From Fomitopsis serialis (lineage: Eukaryota > Basidiomycota > Agaricomycetes > Polyporales > Fomitopsidaceae): a stretch of 64,000 bases of DNA. How positions within the stretch are numbered: the stretch's first letter is position 1; every line of letters starts with the position of its first letter. The stretch lies in contig NW_025954986.1 of the NCBI RefSeq assembly GCF_022376445.1, positions 186,001 through 250,000 of the forward strand, written 5' to 3'. Of this stretch, positions 46,722 through 57,848 are shown one piece after another. The notes beneath the pieces were generated by a model. The model was not told the DNA's origin. It did no database searches and was given only the letters and a program-made list of their open reading frames with translations. Both the position numbers and the translations under genes were made by a program.

Positions 46722-46925
46722 GAATGGTCGGCGATACAGCAATGCGCACTGCTGGCAGTACTCACCGGAACAGGCGCCTGGAATGCTACGTCCGTACGCA
46801 CGTTCGCTGTCCAATATGAACCGTCTACAAGTGCTGTAGAAATAATCCTATAACTCGTCAGCGACACAGCCGTGCGCGCTGCAGGCAACGCTCACTGAAA
46901 CGGTGCTTGGAGTGCTCAGTCCGGC
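46722..46925 (+). repeat. Diverged tandem pair, spacing about 127 bp
   Basis: 46722-46800 and 46849-46925 share TCGGCGAYACAGC or TCAGCGACACAGC, TGCGCRCTGC.GGCA, CTCACYG.AAC, and TGGARTGCT in order. The pattern is two old tandem copies; nothing coding is seen. Confidence 0.5.
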
Positions 46926-47210
46926 GACTGCGCAGACATCGTCGTGGGGGAGCAGAGACAAGCAGTGTGGGGGTCGAGGCCATCACTGAACCCGAGTGTA
47001 AGTAGGGCGAGTCTGCGAAGGCCTCGGTCCTCGCCGTTAGCGGCATCTCAGCCGCTGAACCAGGAGTCAGGACCCCACATCCAAATAAAGAAACCCCTGA
47101 CATTGACATCCAGTCACGCTATCACGTGTGACGGCTCTAGGCCCATATCTCCGTGAACTTTGCAAAGTGAAGCTCTCCTTCTCAGTTCTAGACATTGAAG
47201 TATTCTCACC

Positions 47211-48298
47211 ATGTTCTATCTCGTCGGATTGGGTCTGTGCGATGAAAAAGACATCACAGTGCGAGGGCTGGAGGTAGATCATATCTTTTTTCCTGTCGAA
47301 TTAATATGGATTGGCTGAAATGACATGCCAGGTGGTTAAACGCTCTTCGAGAGTCTATCTCGAGGCCTATACGAGCATCCTAATGGTCCAAAAAGAACGA
47401 CTGGTAAGTGCAACCGAATGTTCTTATCCATCTTCTGACACTCATACGTCTAAGGAAGCATTTTACGGCAAAGAGCTGATCCTCGCCGATCGCAACATGG
47501 TCGAGACTGAAAGCGACGAAATCCTACGAGATGCCGACAAGGAGGACGTGTCCCTGCTCGTCGTCGGCGATCCATTTGGGTAGGACCCACGCCTCGACCA
47601 CGGATTCTTTTCTGACCGCAATCAGGGCGACGACGCACACGGACATCATCATCCGGGCGCGCTCGCTGAAAATACCGACGCGGGTCATCCACAACGCGTC
47701 CATCATGAACGCCGTCGGAGCCTGTGGTCTGCAATTGTACAACTTCGGACAGACGGTGTCCTTGGTGTTCTTCACCGAGACGTGGAAGCCGGACAGCTTC
47801 TACGACCGCATCAAAGAGAACATGGGCCTGGGCATGCACACCCTCGTCCTATTAGACATCAAAGTGAAAGAGCAAAACGAGGAGAATCTAGCAAGGTAAC
47901 TCGACGCCGGAATGCAGCTGATGAACGGCTCATTGACCTGCACGCGTAGAGGAAGGAAAATCTACGAGCCCCCGAGGTACATGTCCATCCCCCAAGCGGT
48001 CTCGCAGATCGCAGAGATCGAAGCCCTCCGCGGGGAAGGGGTGCTCAAGCCAGAAGCGACCCTAGCAGTCGGGCTATCTAGAATTGGCGGCGAAGAGCAC
48101 CAGCGCATCGTGTGCGGGACGCTGGAGGAGCTTCTCACACAGCCGCCGGAGGTTTTCGGGGAGCCGCTGCACAGCCTAATCATCGTCGGGAAGCGGCTGC
48201 ATGACCTGGAGGTCGAGTATGCGGAGGAGTATGCGGTCAACAGGGAGACGTGGCGGAGCGTCGCGCAGTCTGTGTACGGTTGCGCACTTGATCGGTGA
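47211..48298 (+). CDS. DPH5: Diphthine methyl ester synthase (DPH5)
   Basis: DPH5 is the SAM-dependent methyltransferase of diphthamide synthesis on EF2. Exon 1 (from ATG 47211) reads [20 protein letters not shown], the SAM-binding N-terminus. Exon 2 gives [18 protein letters not shown]. Exon 3 gives [20 protein letters not shown] and [11 protein letters not shown]. Exon 4 gives [20 protein letters not shown] and [20 protein letters not shown]. The last exon, after GEENLAR-type junction at about 47896-47948, reads [20 protein letters not shown], with [20 protein letters not shown], and ends [12 protein letters not shown]. The GDPFGATTHTD and NASIMNAVG motifs are diagnostic. All introns are short GT..AG and the frame is intact. 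The gene is convergent with the GH71 gene, 122 bases apart. Confidence 0.94.
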
Positions 48299-48420
48299 CT
48301 TAGACCGTTCGAGGCTGGAAACGGACGATCGACATGGACTTGTTTAGCAGAGCTTTTCTCGGAGGTAGGTGATTTCTTCGCACGGAAACAGACAGGTTCG
48401 TTACTCGTCTTGAGCGCTCA

Positions 48421-50307
48421 TTATGGACCAGACATCGCACAGTACACATTGAAGCTGTAAACCCCCGGCCGCTCCTGGAACCGGAACCCGTGCCGCTCAG
48501 GAGTGCATTGCGCAACGAGGACGCCGTCTCTTTCCATTCTTACCCTCATGCTCCCCTTCGGATCCACCTGATGTGACAGCTTCGAGACTCCCGAGGGTAC
48601 CTCAACGATTTGGGCGTCATGCCCATCGTCCGACGACGAGGTTGTGACGACCGCTGGAGCCATGGCGAACACGACGACCCAGATCATGTCATCCGTCTAG
48701 TCGGAAATTTCGAGACCGAATGGTCAGATGACGATGATACAGTAGACGCAGGGTACAACGCACTAGCTCCCAATCCCGCGGCCGAGGCACAGGGTCGTCG
48801 GTAACAGCGCTCTTAAGATGCGGTCGCGCCCACATGTATATCGTATCCGCCTCTATGGCAGGGTATACGCCTTCCTTGAACGCACGAGCGTAGTACTTAG
48901 CGAGGTGTAGCCATGGCTCGTGCGGGAAGCCGTCGACCCACGCCTGAGAGTTGGGCTGGGCACCTTTGATGGGCCCTACGTAATGTGATTCGCCGTAGTC
49001 TGTGCACGGTGGTCAACGATACGCGGAAGGCGGTGGGAATAGAGAAGGGCGGACCGTTGTAGGATATGATCTGCACGATGTCTATCTGGTCCCGCATGGC
49101 GATTAGCTGTTCCCACCTGCGGACGAAGAGCCAGTCGTCGCCACGATATATCCACTGACATACTGGTCACAGCCAGGCCCTTAAAAATAGAGCACATGAG
49201 GAACCTCTACGCACGTTCTTATTCCAGGAGTCAGGCCCGTAGTGCTGACCATCGTCGTCAGCCATAGCGCTACTGCAGGGTTCGGAGAAGGGTGTACCGT
49301 GAAGAACCACGGCGTGACCGCAGCCATGAACGTCCGCCCGCCCAGGTGTTTGAGGTGGACGAGATCACCGTCTAGTCTAGGCATGCGAATTTCGTGGCGG
49401 GGCGACTGGGGAGTCAAACGTGTAGGCCAGCCTCCGTTCCACTGCATATATGCCGTCCGACATTCTGAATGTTGGGCGCACACCATCATCGGAATATGGC
49501 TTACGTTGAAGAACCCGTCCATCGAAGACACGGCAGGATACCGTGCAGGGTCGATGAAAAATGCGGGTACGAAGTGAATCTGATAAAGTCGACCATTCTA
49601 TCTAACCCGCTTAAAAGCGAACGCACTTTACCGACTGCAGCCTCTACGACTCCCTTGACGAAGTTCCAGGCACTGTTCAAGTCTTTCTGTCCGAAACGAC
49701 TCTTCCCCCCGGAGAAGGTCGATAAGAGGACCTTTCCAATAAACCGGAGCTGATGTGGATGTCCAGCGAATCGCGACACATGGTCTCGGATGAGGAGGGC
49801 ATCGTCGACACTTGCCCCAGGGATAGAGCTGAGCAAAGCGAGCGTCGTTGGGCAGAGAGCTCAGATCGTGGAACATAGGCCGGGACGCACGTCATGTCCA
49901 AACTCAGGAACACCCTGAATGGCTGTGAAGTTCTCGCTCGACGCGCCGCTTCATAACAATCAGCGACACGCGATATTTGCCATTCTTCCTTGCCGATGTT
50001 GAGCGCGAAACCATCGCTGAAGAGCCATGAGTCGATCAGCGATCCACTCTATGGTTATATGCGCACCACTTACATCCCGTTCTCACTTGCGAGCGTGATA
50101 TCCTCCACCCAGTCTTGTATCGTGTACGGCTACGTGGACATCATGGGTACCGTGCTGCGCACGATTTTCCGATGACCCACATACGTAGGTATTTCCGACC
50201 ATGAAGCTAGAAATCACCCGGTCATCTCGAGTATCAGAGGCATGGGTACAACATCCGTGTACATACTGTGCGACAACCAGTTTCTCTCGTGACGCGGCCA
50301 TTTCCAA
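48421..50307 (-). CDS. GH71 alpha-1,3-glucanase (mutanase)
   Basis: The start at 50305-50307 (MEMAASREKLVVAH) leads through three short introns to FMVGNTYPYTIQDWVEDI, DGFALNIGKEEWQ, and FRVFLSLDMT. Later exons give SSMDGFFN joined to WNGGWPTRLTP, then FMAAVTPWFFT joined to HYGPDSWNKN, WIYRGDDWLFVRRWEQLI, DIVQIISYNG, DYGESHYVGPIKGAQPNSQA, WVDGFPHEPWLHLAKYY and YMWARPH. This is the complete GH71 core, with the SYNGxxDYGESHY region that carries catalytic acids. The C-terminal beta domain ends VYSFNVYCAMSGP. GH71 enzymes cleave cell-wall alpha-1,3-glucan. No signal peptide is evident at the chosen start, so an upstream exon may exist. It has at least eight introns and no break. Confidence 0.88.
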
Positions 50308-50782
50308 GCAGACAAGCTGCGTGACTCTGCTATCCAGATCTCAGAACCGAGTATTTCTCTTGCCAACGAGACTCCGGAGGTTGCGCGTCGCTCAGATTTC
50401 ACTCGGAACAGCAAGTCGGAGTCTTGACAATGGCCGCAAGTCGACGATGGATGTAGCCTCGCGTGCCCAGGTCTCTCAAGTGTCGTCAGTCGTATATCAC
50501 AGAACAATAGAGATGGGATGAATTGATGGATGTTCGAGAACAAGGTGAGAGGGAAGACTTCCGAAGAGACAACGACCGTGACGTCACGAGGACGCATCTG
50601 CCAGATCCAGATCTGCGCACTTACTTCCGGCGCTAAAGTCCACGTATCGAATCAATTCATATCTTCGAGCATAGCGGGCGTGGGCTGAAAACAATCCTCG
50701 AGAACCGATTCATGTATACATAGCTCATTGTCGTGTATCCTAAAAAAACTTGGGAAACCGGAAATATGACACTAACTGGTTG
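50308..50782. other. Spacer between GH71 gene and arm B
   Basis: No gene is supported. The right border is the sharp inner end of the inverted duplication. Confidence 0.5.
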
Positions 50783-52030
50783 GTACAAAATATGGAGGTG
50801 TGGTATGGCAGACTCGGAGGCCAGGAGGGCCAGAGGCTCTGAAGGTTTGAGTAGAGTTCCACGAGAGTTCTGTCGAATCACCAGGAATGAGTTGAGATAG
50901 TCAGCTCGAGATCATCATCAACATCTGCTGAATAGAGGTAGCGGCCATATGCGGCACTGTTACAGAGTACCCCTGCAGCATCATCGTCGCTAATACCGAG
51001 GTCTTGCGCATTAAGCTGGCAGGTTATCTCCGGAAGCAGGACCTCATGGATGAATGATCCATAGGTGAGCCGTTGCAAGTGTCCAGCCGAGAGCGACGGG
51101 TCAGTGTCATGAACTGTCAAGCCCGCGTTCATCATAAAGAAAGGTATAACATCAGACTCGTGTCACTCACCGAAGGCATGCGCCTAGGCCCTTCATACAC
51201 TTGACCTTGAAGAGGGAGACGTCGGCCACCGGAGGGACGCACCACCACTAACCCGCCCTCCGACATCGTCGATGAGGAGGTGCAGGCTGGAGTCGCCTCC
51301 GTCTACTACTATCTCCGTACTCCACCTTCTGCCCGTCTCCACAGGGTTCGTTCGATCTCGGTGATCCTCCGCGCTGTGTATTCCTCGTCGGCGGTGCTCG
51401 CCATCGTCGCGTTGTTCCAGTTTTCGTCCACGGGGCCTTTTGCGCCACGGTCAAGGTTGTAAGGAAACAGTCCGCGAGGGACTGGGCGTTCCAGGTTGCC
51501 CGCGAAACACCTGGCCTGCCGGTGACTGACTAGTGCCGCGCAATCCACGTCTACCAGAGGGGCACTGCATCCATGTAAGTAAGCGCGAAACGAGAACGGC
51601 CCGCCGAGCACTCACCGATCGGTTGCATCCCTTAGCAAGCCTCAGACCTGCTGGATGACCTTCCTCGTGGCGACCAACTCGTACTGGCGGAACACAACCC
51701 GCCAACCGTCCCGCCGCGTCCGCTCCTGATGAGGTCGTTTTGGCGGTGGCCAGGTACAGTGTGGCTCGCTCGTACGGCCCCCCATGGCTGTCGGACGACT
51801 TGGAGGCCGTATTAGAGCCGGGCGGGGCGCAGTCGGGTCTGACGCGTTCCGATATAGGCAGCTCGACTGTCTGTACACTGAGCAGGCGACGTGGGTCAGC
51901 GGTGCCAACAAGCGAAGATGAGGCGGAACATACTAGGTGGCCAGATGCGCGGTGCGCATTCTTGACGATTGGATCAGGAAGCGCGGGGAGTATGCGTCTG
52001 GGTCGAGTGCGGAGGTGGACTTGGAGACGG
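50783..52030 (-). CDS. Cassette partner gene, arm B copy (unknown, possibly RTC4-like end)
   Basis: A TATA-like TTATATG at 52104-52110 precedes the gene. Coding-like parts in order are SALDPDAYSPRFLIQ, a Ser/Pro-rich stretch, an intron near 51570-51640, PLVDVDCAALVSHRQARCF, RGRKLEQRDDGEHRRRG with RTNPVETGRRWSTE and DGGDSSLHLLIDDVGG, and a last exon HLQRLTYGSFIHEVLLPEIT, then LGISDDDAAGVLCNSAAYG. The last exon resembles the C-terminal domain of RTC4-like proteins, a family common in basidiomycetes, but I hold this loosely. Frames of the pieces do not all join by clear introns. This copy keeps more coding character than arm A. Function unknown. Confidence 0.42.
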
Positions 52031-53734
52031 GTGTGCATGTTCGTAGTGGGTGAGAAAGTGCTTCAGAGGGGGTGAGTGGATGGCCTCTGCCTGTGGTGCG
52101 CCCTTATATGCGTTCCGGGAACGTCGGTGGCCAGCCGTTGCCTGAGGAACAATGGCCTCGTGGATCGCATGCATCGCCAGATACAGTATGGTACGCCGTG
52201 GTGGGCCACCTGTGGTCAAAGCGGCCAGGGGCCAGCGGTGGCTCAAACACGGGGCCGGCCTCGGTGCGTCATCCGAGGGCTTTGTCGTCCCGATCGGTGA
52301 GGAACGGTGGCCACATCTAGGGACTGATCTGCCCACGCAGTTTCAGATCGACGCCGCGGAACATTAATCAAACACGGACGTACCAGGACTGCTGTCTTCC
52401 AAGCCTCGTTAGGACGGATGCATACGTAGGCAAGTATGATGTTGGTGTGCGGCTAGTGCTGTATGCCTACAGTCGGCGTGGTGGTCTCTAAGTGAGACGA
52501 CGAGGGCGGCCAATGGAGAATTGCGCGGTGCGTCACAACCTCTTTGGGCGCGACGGACGTTGAGCTCAACGTCCAGACTCCGAGTCGTCGTTATCGAAGC
52601 TGGGGCGGTATGCACGGAGGGTGACAATTCCCACGGTCGCTGGCACGGTGCAGGCGCATGAGTGTCGGTGAGCGTGGCGGGCCGACAAGACTCAAGAGAC
52701 AGAGGGCGGCCGGAGTCGCGAAAGCAAGCGATGAGGCGCGTCGGCGGGAGAAGACGACGCGGTCAGGTGACAGCGCCACCTTCGGAGAGCGCGCGACCGT
52801 CGTCCTCCACCGCTGTGTCCCCGTCGTGTCACTTTGTCCTCGGCCCTATCACTGTCACTGTCTGCTCTGAAGACAACCCCCGTGCCTAACTGATAAGTGT
52901 ACCCAGCAAGACACAGGCACAATGACAACTTCGACCGTGGCCGCAAGCAACGACGAAGGCCACGCACCCCATCTCAGTGGGGTGTTATGCATTATGGTCG
53001 TACGCAGGCCGACGGAAATACATGGATAGCTATTGTTGCTATGTACAGAATGCTACGGGCGATGTGCAGGATGTTATTGAGCCGCATCACGGTATGTACA
53101 GTGCGTATCTCTGAGGAGGGTGGCATCCTCGCGGGTGTCGTCACGAGAGACACGCAGTTGCAGTGAGAGGCAGGTGACCACACGAACGGTGGCCTATGGA
53201 CGCAGGTGCGAGAAGGCCAAAGGTCAAGTCGTTCGTGTGTAGGTTGGATGTGTCCTCGTTTCCTGCACGTTGACTGACTTTCCCTTGCTGTAGCAACATA
53301 CAGGATATACTGAGCAAAACAACCCAAGCTGTAGGTGCTTTGGAGGTTCTGTTCGCAGTGCAACCTTCACCCGTACGCGCCCTACGTTAAATCGCAAGGC
53401 TGACGTCCTCAATCCTAGATCGACGAGTTTTCCGATTCCTCCCGCAAGGGCTACGCGACAGGCGTCCGAAGACACACCACGATCTGGAGGACATGTCGGG
53501 GTCTGTGACGGCGACACGGCTGTTCCAGACTTGGACAATACGTGTGCTCTCTCATGACAGCCGGTGCACAGGCCTGGCTGGCGGACGTTGCGGAACATCA
53601 ACGTTTCAACACTTCCGACGCTGCGCCCAGAGGCTGACGGCGTCCCCGTTCGAGTGGGCTGACGTCCGAAAGTGGAAACCGATCGAGGGTGACGGCGATC
53701 GTCGAACCAAGTTCAACATGTCAGCCTCCCGCCA

Positions 53735-53740
53735 TATATA
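53735..53740 (+). promoter_or_regulatory. TATA-like box of membrane-protein copy 3
   Basis: TATATA stands 75 bases upstream of the ATG at 53813, identical to copy 1 and unlike the shortened element of copy 2. Confidence 0.5.
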
Positions 53741-53812
53741 ACCCGCCCGTGTTCGACTTTCCCCCCTCATCCAACTTGAACTTAACCACCACCAGCCCAC
53801 TGCGTATCACAC

Positions 53813-55207
53813 ATGTTCCCTCTCATCTTACTTTTAGGCGGCGCGCTGGCCCTCGTCAGCGTGCTGCCCAGCCTCCCTCCGACGTTCAACGTCGAACTCA
53901 CCCCTGGTACACTCCTCCTGACGCCGGCCGTCATGGACGACTTCCTGTTGTACCTGCCCGCCAGGTGAGTGTCGTTGGCACCCCTCGTCTCATCGCGTTG
54001 GACTCACCTCTGTGCCAGCCCCGCTGTGGAGGGCACCGCGGCTGTCGTCGGCGACATCGTCGACAGCACCGCAGCCGTCGTTGGCGACATCGTCAACACC
54101 GTTCGCAACTCGGCGGCTCAGGTTTCCCCGGAATTCATCTGGTTATCGGACATGTCGCTCAGCGACATCGGTTACGGGTGCGTGCCCTCGCTCTCCAGTG
54201 GATCATTCTCATGACACCTGGCCGACGTAGCCCGGCTTACATCGACTTCAACCTCGTCTTCGTCGACACCCTCGGCGGGATGGACATGGCCAACGGTACT
54301 GGCGACCTGTTGGTCATGGACTCTCCCGTCGTGACTGCCTTCGAGGACAAGGCTGATCCCAACAACGGTTCTCACAACGTGGGTGAGGATGAGCCTGAGC
54401 CCGTCACGGCCATCCCTCCCCTCGACGTCGACGACGAGGTGCGCGACATTGTCACCTCCAACTTGACCGATAAGGCCATCGTCGATGTCGCCGCTACCGA
54501 CGACATCGACGACGGCTGCGATGGCGGGACAGACTGCCCTCACGAGGTGACAGAATACGAGATGATGTTGTTCATCCTCCTCATCGCTGTCTGGATTTGG
54601 GCCGTGCCCGGGATCCTGTCGTACTCCCTTCCTCCCATCGTATCGCTCCTCAGCCGTCTTCCCATCATCCGCATCCTCGTAGACGACCTTCGCCAAGAAT
54701 TCGCGTACGGGTGGTTCTCCCCGCTCTTCCTCGCGTACCGATTCGCAGGGGTCTACTTCCTCGAGGAGATCCTGCTGGGTCCGTTATTCGCGGATCCGTT
54801 CAAGCGTATCAAGCGGCTGATGGAATATGGACGGATCGACACGATGTTCATGGCGCAGGAGTTCCTCATTCTATACTGGTGGGCGTGGTGGGAGCTGGTG
54901 GTCCCTATGGAGCGCGCAGCGGCCCAGGTGCAGATGGGCGTGGTGGATGTGGATGTTGTGGAGGAGTGGGTGATGCACGAAACGGACGGGGGCGCACACA
55001 GGCGGTCCTCGGAGACGGGCGGACTATCCGGTCCCTGGGCGTTGAAGGTCCTGTCTTCTTTCCACAAAGGTGTGTGCTAGTCGGTTACGTCTCTCCGATC
55101 GCTTACCAGGATTCTCAGTGCCTGAGAAGTTGTTGTTCAACGACCACGGCATCGCGAGGCGCTTCGTGCGTCCGGAGACGACTGAGCTCTTCGGCGACCT
55201 CGACTGA
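53813..55207 (+). CDS. Uncharacterised membrane protein, copy 3 (arm B, complete)
   Basis: The gene has four exons. Exon 1 gives MFPLILLLGGALALVSVLPS and ends LLYLPA. The intron from 53968 (GTGAGT..GCCAG) leads to SPAVEGTAAVVGDIVDS with a second TAAVVGDIV copy, then SPEFIWLSDMSLSDIGYG. The intron from about 54178 (GTGCGT..CGTAG) leads to PAYIDFNLVFVDTLGG, the acidic sequon-bearing part, CDGGTDCPHEV, the helix MMLFILLIAVWIWAVPGIL and RIDTMFMAQEFLILYWWAWW. The last intron (about 55071-55118) gives VPEKLLFNDHGIARRFV, ending ELFGDLD, stop 55205-55207. The total is about 430 residues. The topology suggests a long luminal N-terminal half, one or two helices, and a cytosolic C-terminus. No family is recognised. 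Confidence 0.8.
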
Positions 55208-55665
55208 GCTGCGTGCGTCCGACCTTGCTTCGTACAAGTAGTGGCGACACGGTCGCTGGGTCGGAACGCTCGGCGACGAGAGTACAACCTCGTCAATGCT
55301 ATGTATCACATAGGACACTGCATATCTCGAAGTAGGTGATTCGCCCTGCTGTTTGCATCCGGCTCTAATCCGCCGTTTACAGGACTGTTGCGTCTTCAAA
55401 TCGGTTTAACGGTCCTGGCGCGCCGCTGATTTGCCTGCTTAGGATGTATCGAGTCTGGTACTCGTCGTACAACCCAAGCACGCGATCTGCGGCGCATTCC
55501 CTGTATTGCATACGATAATATATCGATCTGTACTCTACAGCGTATCTTGCTTGACAATGTACTCTGGAGGCGGATCGTTACTGGTGTGTACTCAATACTC
55601 AACACTGGCAGCAGCCCCGTCGTTCGACGAGGTTCAACATCAGTGCGAAGCACACCGGTAAGTAT
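55208..55665. other. Spacer, outer edge of arm B
   Basis: No gene is seen. Homology with arm A ends within it, near 55497. Confidence 0.45.
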
Positions 55666-57370
55666 ATATGGAGGTGTGGTACAGCTAATATAAAGCCACG
55701 GCACACAGCCTGGGTGGTTGTGTGGCCCCGTTCTACGTTTGAACGCTGTCGAACGAGATGTACGACTCCTGACGCCGCGACGGACGAACAAGCAGCGCAT
55801 TCTTTGCTAGCCGCTGAGCAACCGTTGACTCCTCCGCCCGAATCGCACTGCTGTCTCCTCAGTGGCCGAGAAAGCCGCATCTCAATCCTGGGGTATGTTC
55901 CGCACGACGTACGAATGACGATCCTCCCCTGTGCGCCTGCCTTGTTAATCTGCTAACGAGCACCACCAGCACCGTATATATCCTCGAACGTGTGTGATGA
56001 AGCCGGCTGGACCGTCCTCGGTTGGTGTTGAGGCTAGGTATCTGTACGGCGTCCCGCGCGTCGTCTGTGCGGCCAGCCGGGGGCGTCCACGCGAGGCTAG
56101 ACCCTCTAGATATGGTCTAAGAACCGCTACAACATCCCTGTAAGTATCAATGAAGGTCGTCAGTGGCCCGCGCGTAGATGAACGGTACCACGAGTGCTCA
56201 CCGATCCGCTAGGTCCCTTTGCCACACCGGTGCATGCATGGTTCGTGGCTGAGACTGAGAGGACGCCGCCACGGGCTCTGCGCACTGCTTAGTTACACTA
56301 CGTATGCTGTTGGGCCGGGGCGTGCTGGTACATGTTGAGACCGTCCGACTTGATGTTGAGGGCTGTTCCCAACGAAGTGGCCTGTCTCGGTGTCCCGTCG
56401 GTAGGCGTGGCGCAGGCCCCGTAAGTTAGCAGATGCAGGAGCAGCGGAGGAGGCAGGTCGCCCGCGGAGGAGCTCATCCGGAGACGCCTACAGGAGGCCC
56501 GGCGAACGGGGGTCGGGCGTTGTCCTTCTCGACGAGTAGCCATGTACCGAGGGACCGTCGTGTGCCACGCAATGCGCTTCTGCCCGGCCGCTCGCATTGA
56601 TCGCCGCGGCAGTGAGGGAGTGCGGGGAAGACTCGGGCCCCGATGCGGAGAGGATGTGTGTGTGCGGCACGCCGGTGACAGAGGAGCTGCCCGGCGTGTT
56701 GCGGGGCCTGCATGCGTCGTGCGCAGCTTTTGAACAGCGGCGCGGTCGTGCTCCACGAGCTCCGTGTCGGGGCGTCCTGCGGGTCTTACTCTGCTCACGC
56801 CCTCTGGCTCGGCGTGGCCCGACGGACTGGATGGCCTATACACTGCGTGGACGACGCGTTAGAGAGACACGCGACTCGCGAGTAAGAAAGCGCCACAACG
56901 TACTAGGTGGGTAAACCCGGGGTGCGCATTCTTGACGATTGGAATCATTGGACTAGGAAGCCCGAAGGATATTCGTCGAATACGTCTGAGACGCCGCTGG
57001 TGAGGATGGATGGTGGGCATACTACTGTGGATGAGGGCTCGTATCGACTCAGGCGGAAGTTGGAAGTGCTGGAGACTCGGAGGGAGCGGGAAGTTGTTGA
57101 ACCTTGGCCGCGCTCTGCCGGCCTTTTATGCCAATGGGGACCGTCGGTGGCCAGCACTAACCAAATTGGAGTTAGTCTCGAGGATGGCATAGGTCGCCGC
57201 ATCTGGTAGATCGAAGTGGCCCATCTGTGGTCAAAGTCCGAGTCAGGTCAAAGTGATCGAGAAACGGAAGTGGGGCACTTAGTAACAGCTAGTCCTTCAG
57301 GCCTTCAGGCCTCAGGCCTCGATGCGTTAGCCGAGCTGTTTGTCGTCCAAATCGGTAAAAGATGTGGTCG
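55666..57370 (-). pseudogene. Decayed third relative of the cassette partner gene
   Basis: Scattered blocks match arm B in the same order and orientation: ATATGGAGGTGTGGTA at 55666-55681 (3' end), GTGCTCACCGATCCG near 56196 (equivalent of 51612), TACTAGGTGG and GGTGCGCATTCTTGACGATTGG at 56899-56941 (equivalent of 51931-51972), the GGCATAAAAGGCC TATA-side near 57125, GTCGGTGGCCAGC near 57147, and TTTGTCGTCC.ATCGGT near 57339. Between the blocks the sequence is unrelated or heavily diverged, and frames do not chain. It lies directly downstream of the arm B membrane gene. Confidence 0.62.
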
Positions 57371-57840
57371 CAAGGGGCAACTTCTATGCTCTTCTAAGTT
57401 CTATGGCCTCCAGGGCGGTGGCAGTCCGAGTCACTGTCCGAAGCTGGCAGTCAGACGCTTTCAAGATTGAAGTCAGCCCGGGACTCGATGGGCTGAGGAG
57501 GCTTGCATCGATATTGCTAAGTCTCTTCCCCAAGAGAAGCAGCATAGTAGTCATGTCGCCGGGAGGCGATTGATGCACTGCGGCGTCGAGGCACACTTGA
57601 CTAGCCTGAGCCGGCGGAAGTCTGAGTGAACAAAGATTGCATGACTTCACACTTGTACTGATGCAATGCTCGTCCTTCCGTAGTAGTTAGTCACGGTATT
57701 AGTAAGGCAACTCGTCGGTACCGTATACGCACATTGAGCTCCCCAGACGAGAGGTCAAACAGAAAACAGCGAGTACTAAGTTGTGATACAGCTGAGAGCG
57801 GGTTGGAGGGCAACGTATCCGATGGCGCGCGCGAGCCCGC
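57371..57840. other. Spacer before the hAT-like element
   Basis: No gene is supported. CTTCAGGCCT is repeated at about 57297-57316 just outside. Nothing else is seen. Confidence 0.4.
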
Positions 57841-57848
57841 CTTACAGA
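57841..57848. other. Left 8-bp target-site duplication
   Basis: CTTACAGA, repeated exactly at 58920-58927, borders the hAT-like element. Confidence 0.85.

Larger units (their letters stand above)
45325..47210. other. 1.9 kb intergenic region with diverged tandem repeats
   Basis: No gene is supported. Two families of diverged direct repeats lie here: about 45660-46290, and 46722-46925, listed separately. The region upstream of DPH5 (46930-47210) shows nothing further. Confidence 0.5.
50783..55497. repeat. Arm B of the 4.7 kb inverted segmental duplication
   Basis: This is the reverse complement of 24474-29234. From left to right it holds the partner gene (minus), the 1.7 kb divergent spacer and the membrane gene (plus). 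The inner border GTACAAAATATGG at 50783 is sharp and matches 29222-29234. The outer border fades after GCGATCTGCGGCGC at about 55484. The arms face each other across 21.5 kb. Confidence 0.9.

Noticed and set aside
50130..50132. Apparent in-frame stop in the GH71 N-terminus
   Set aside because: It lies in a normal intron (GTATGT..ACGTAG). Splicing yields MVGNTYPYTIQDW as expected for the family.
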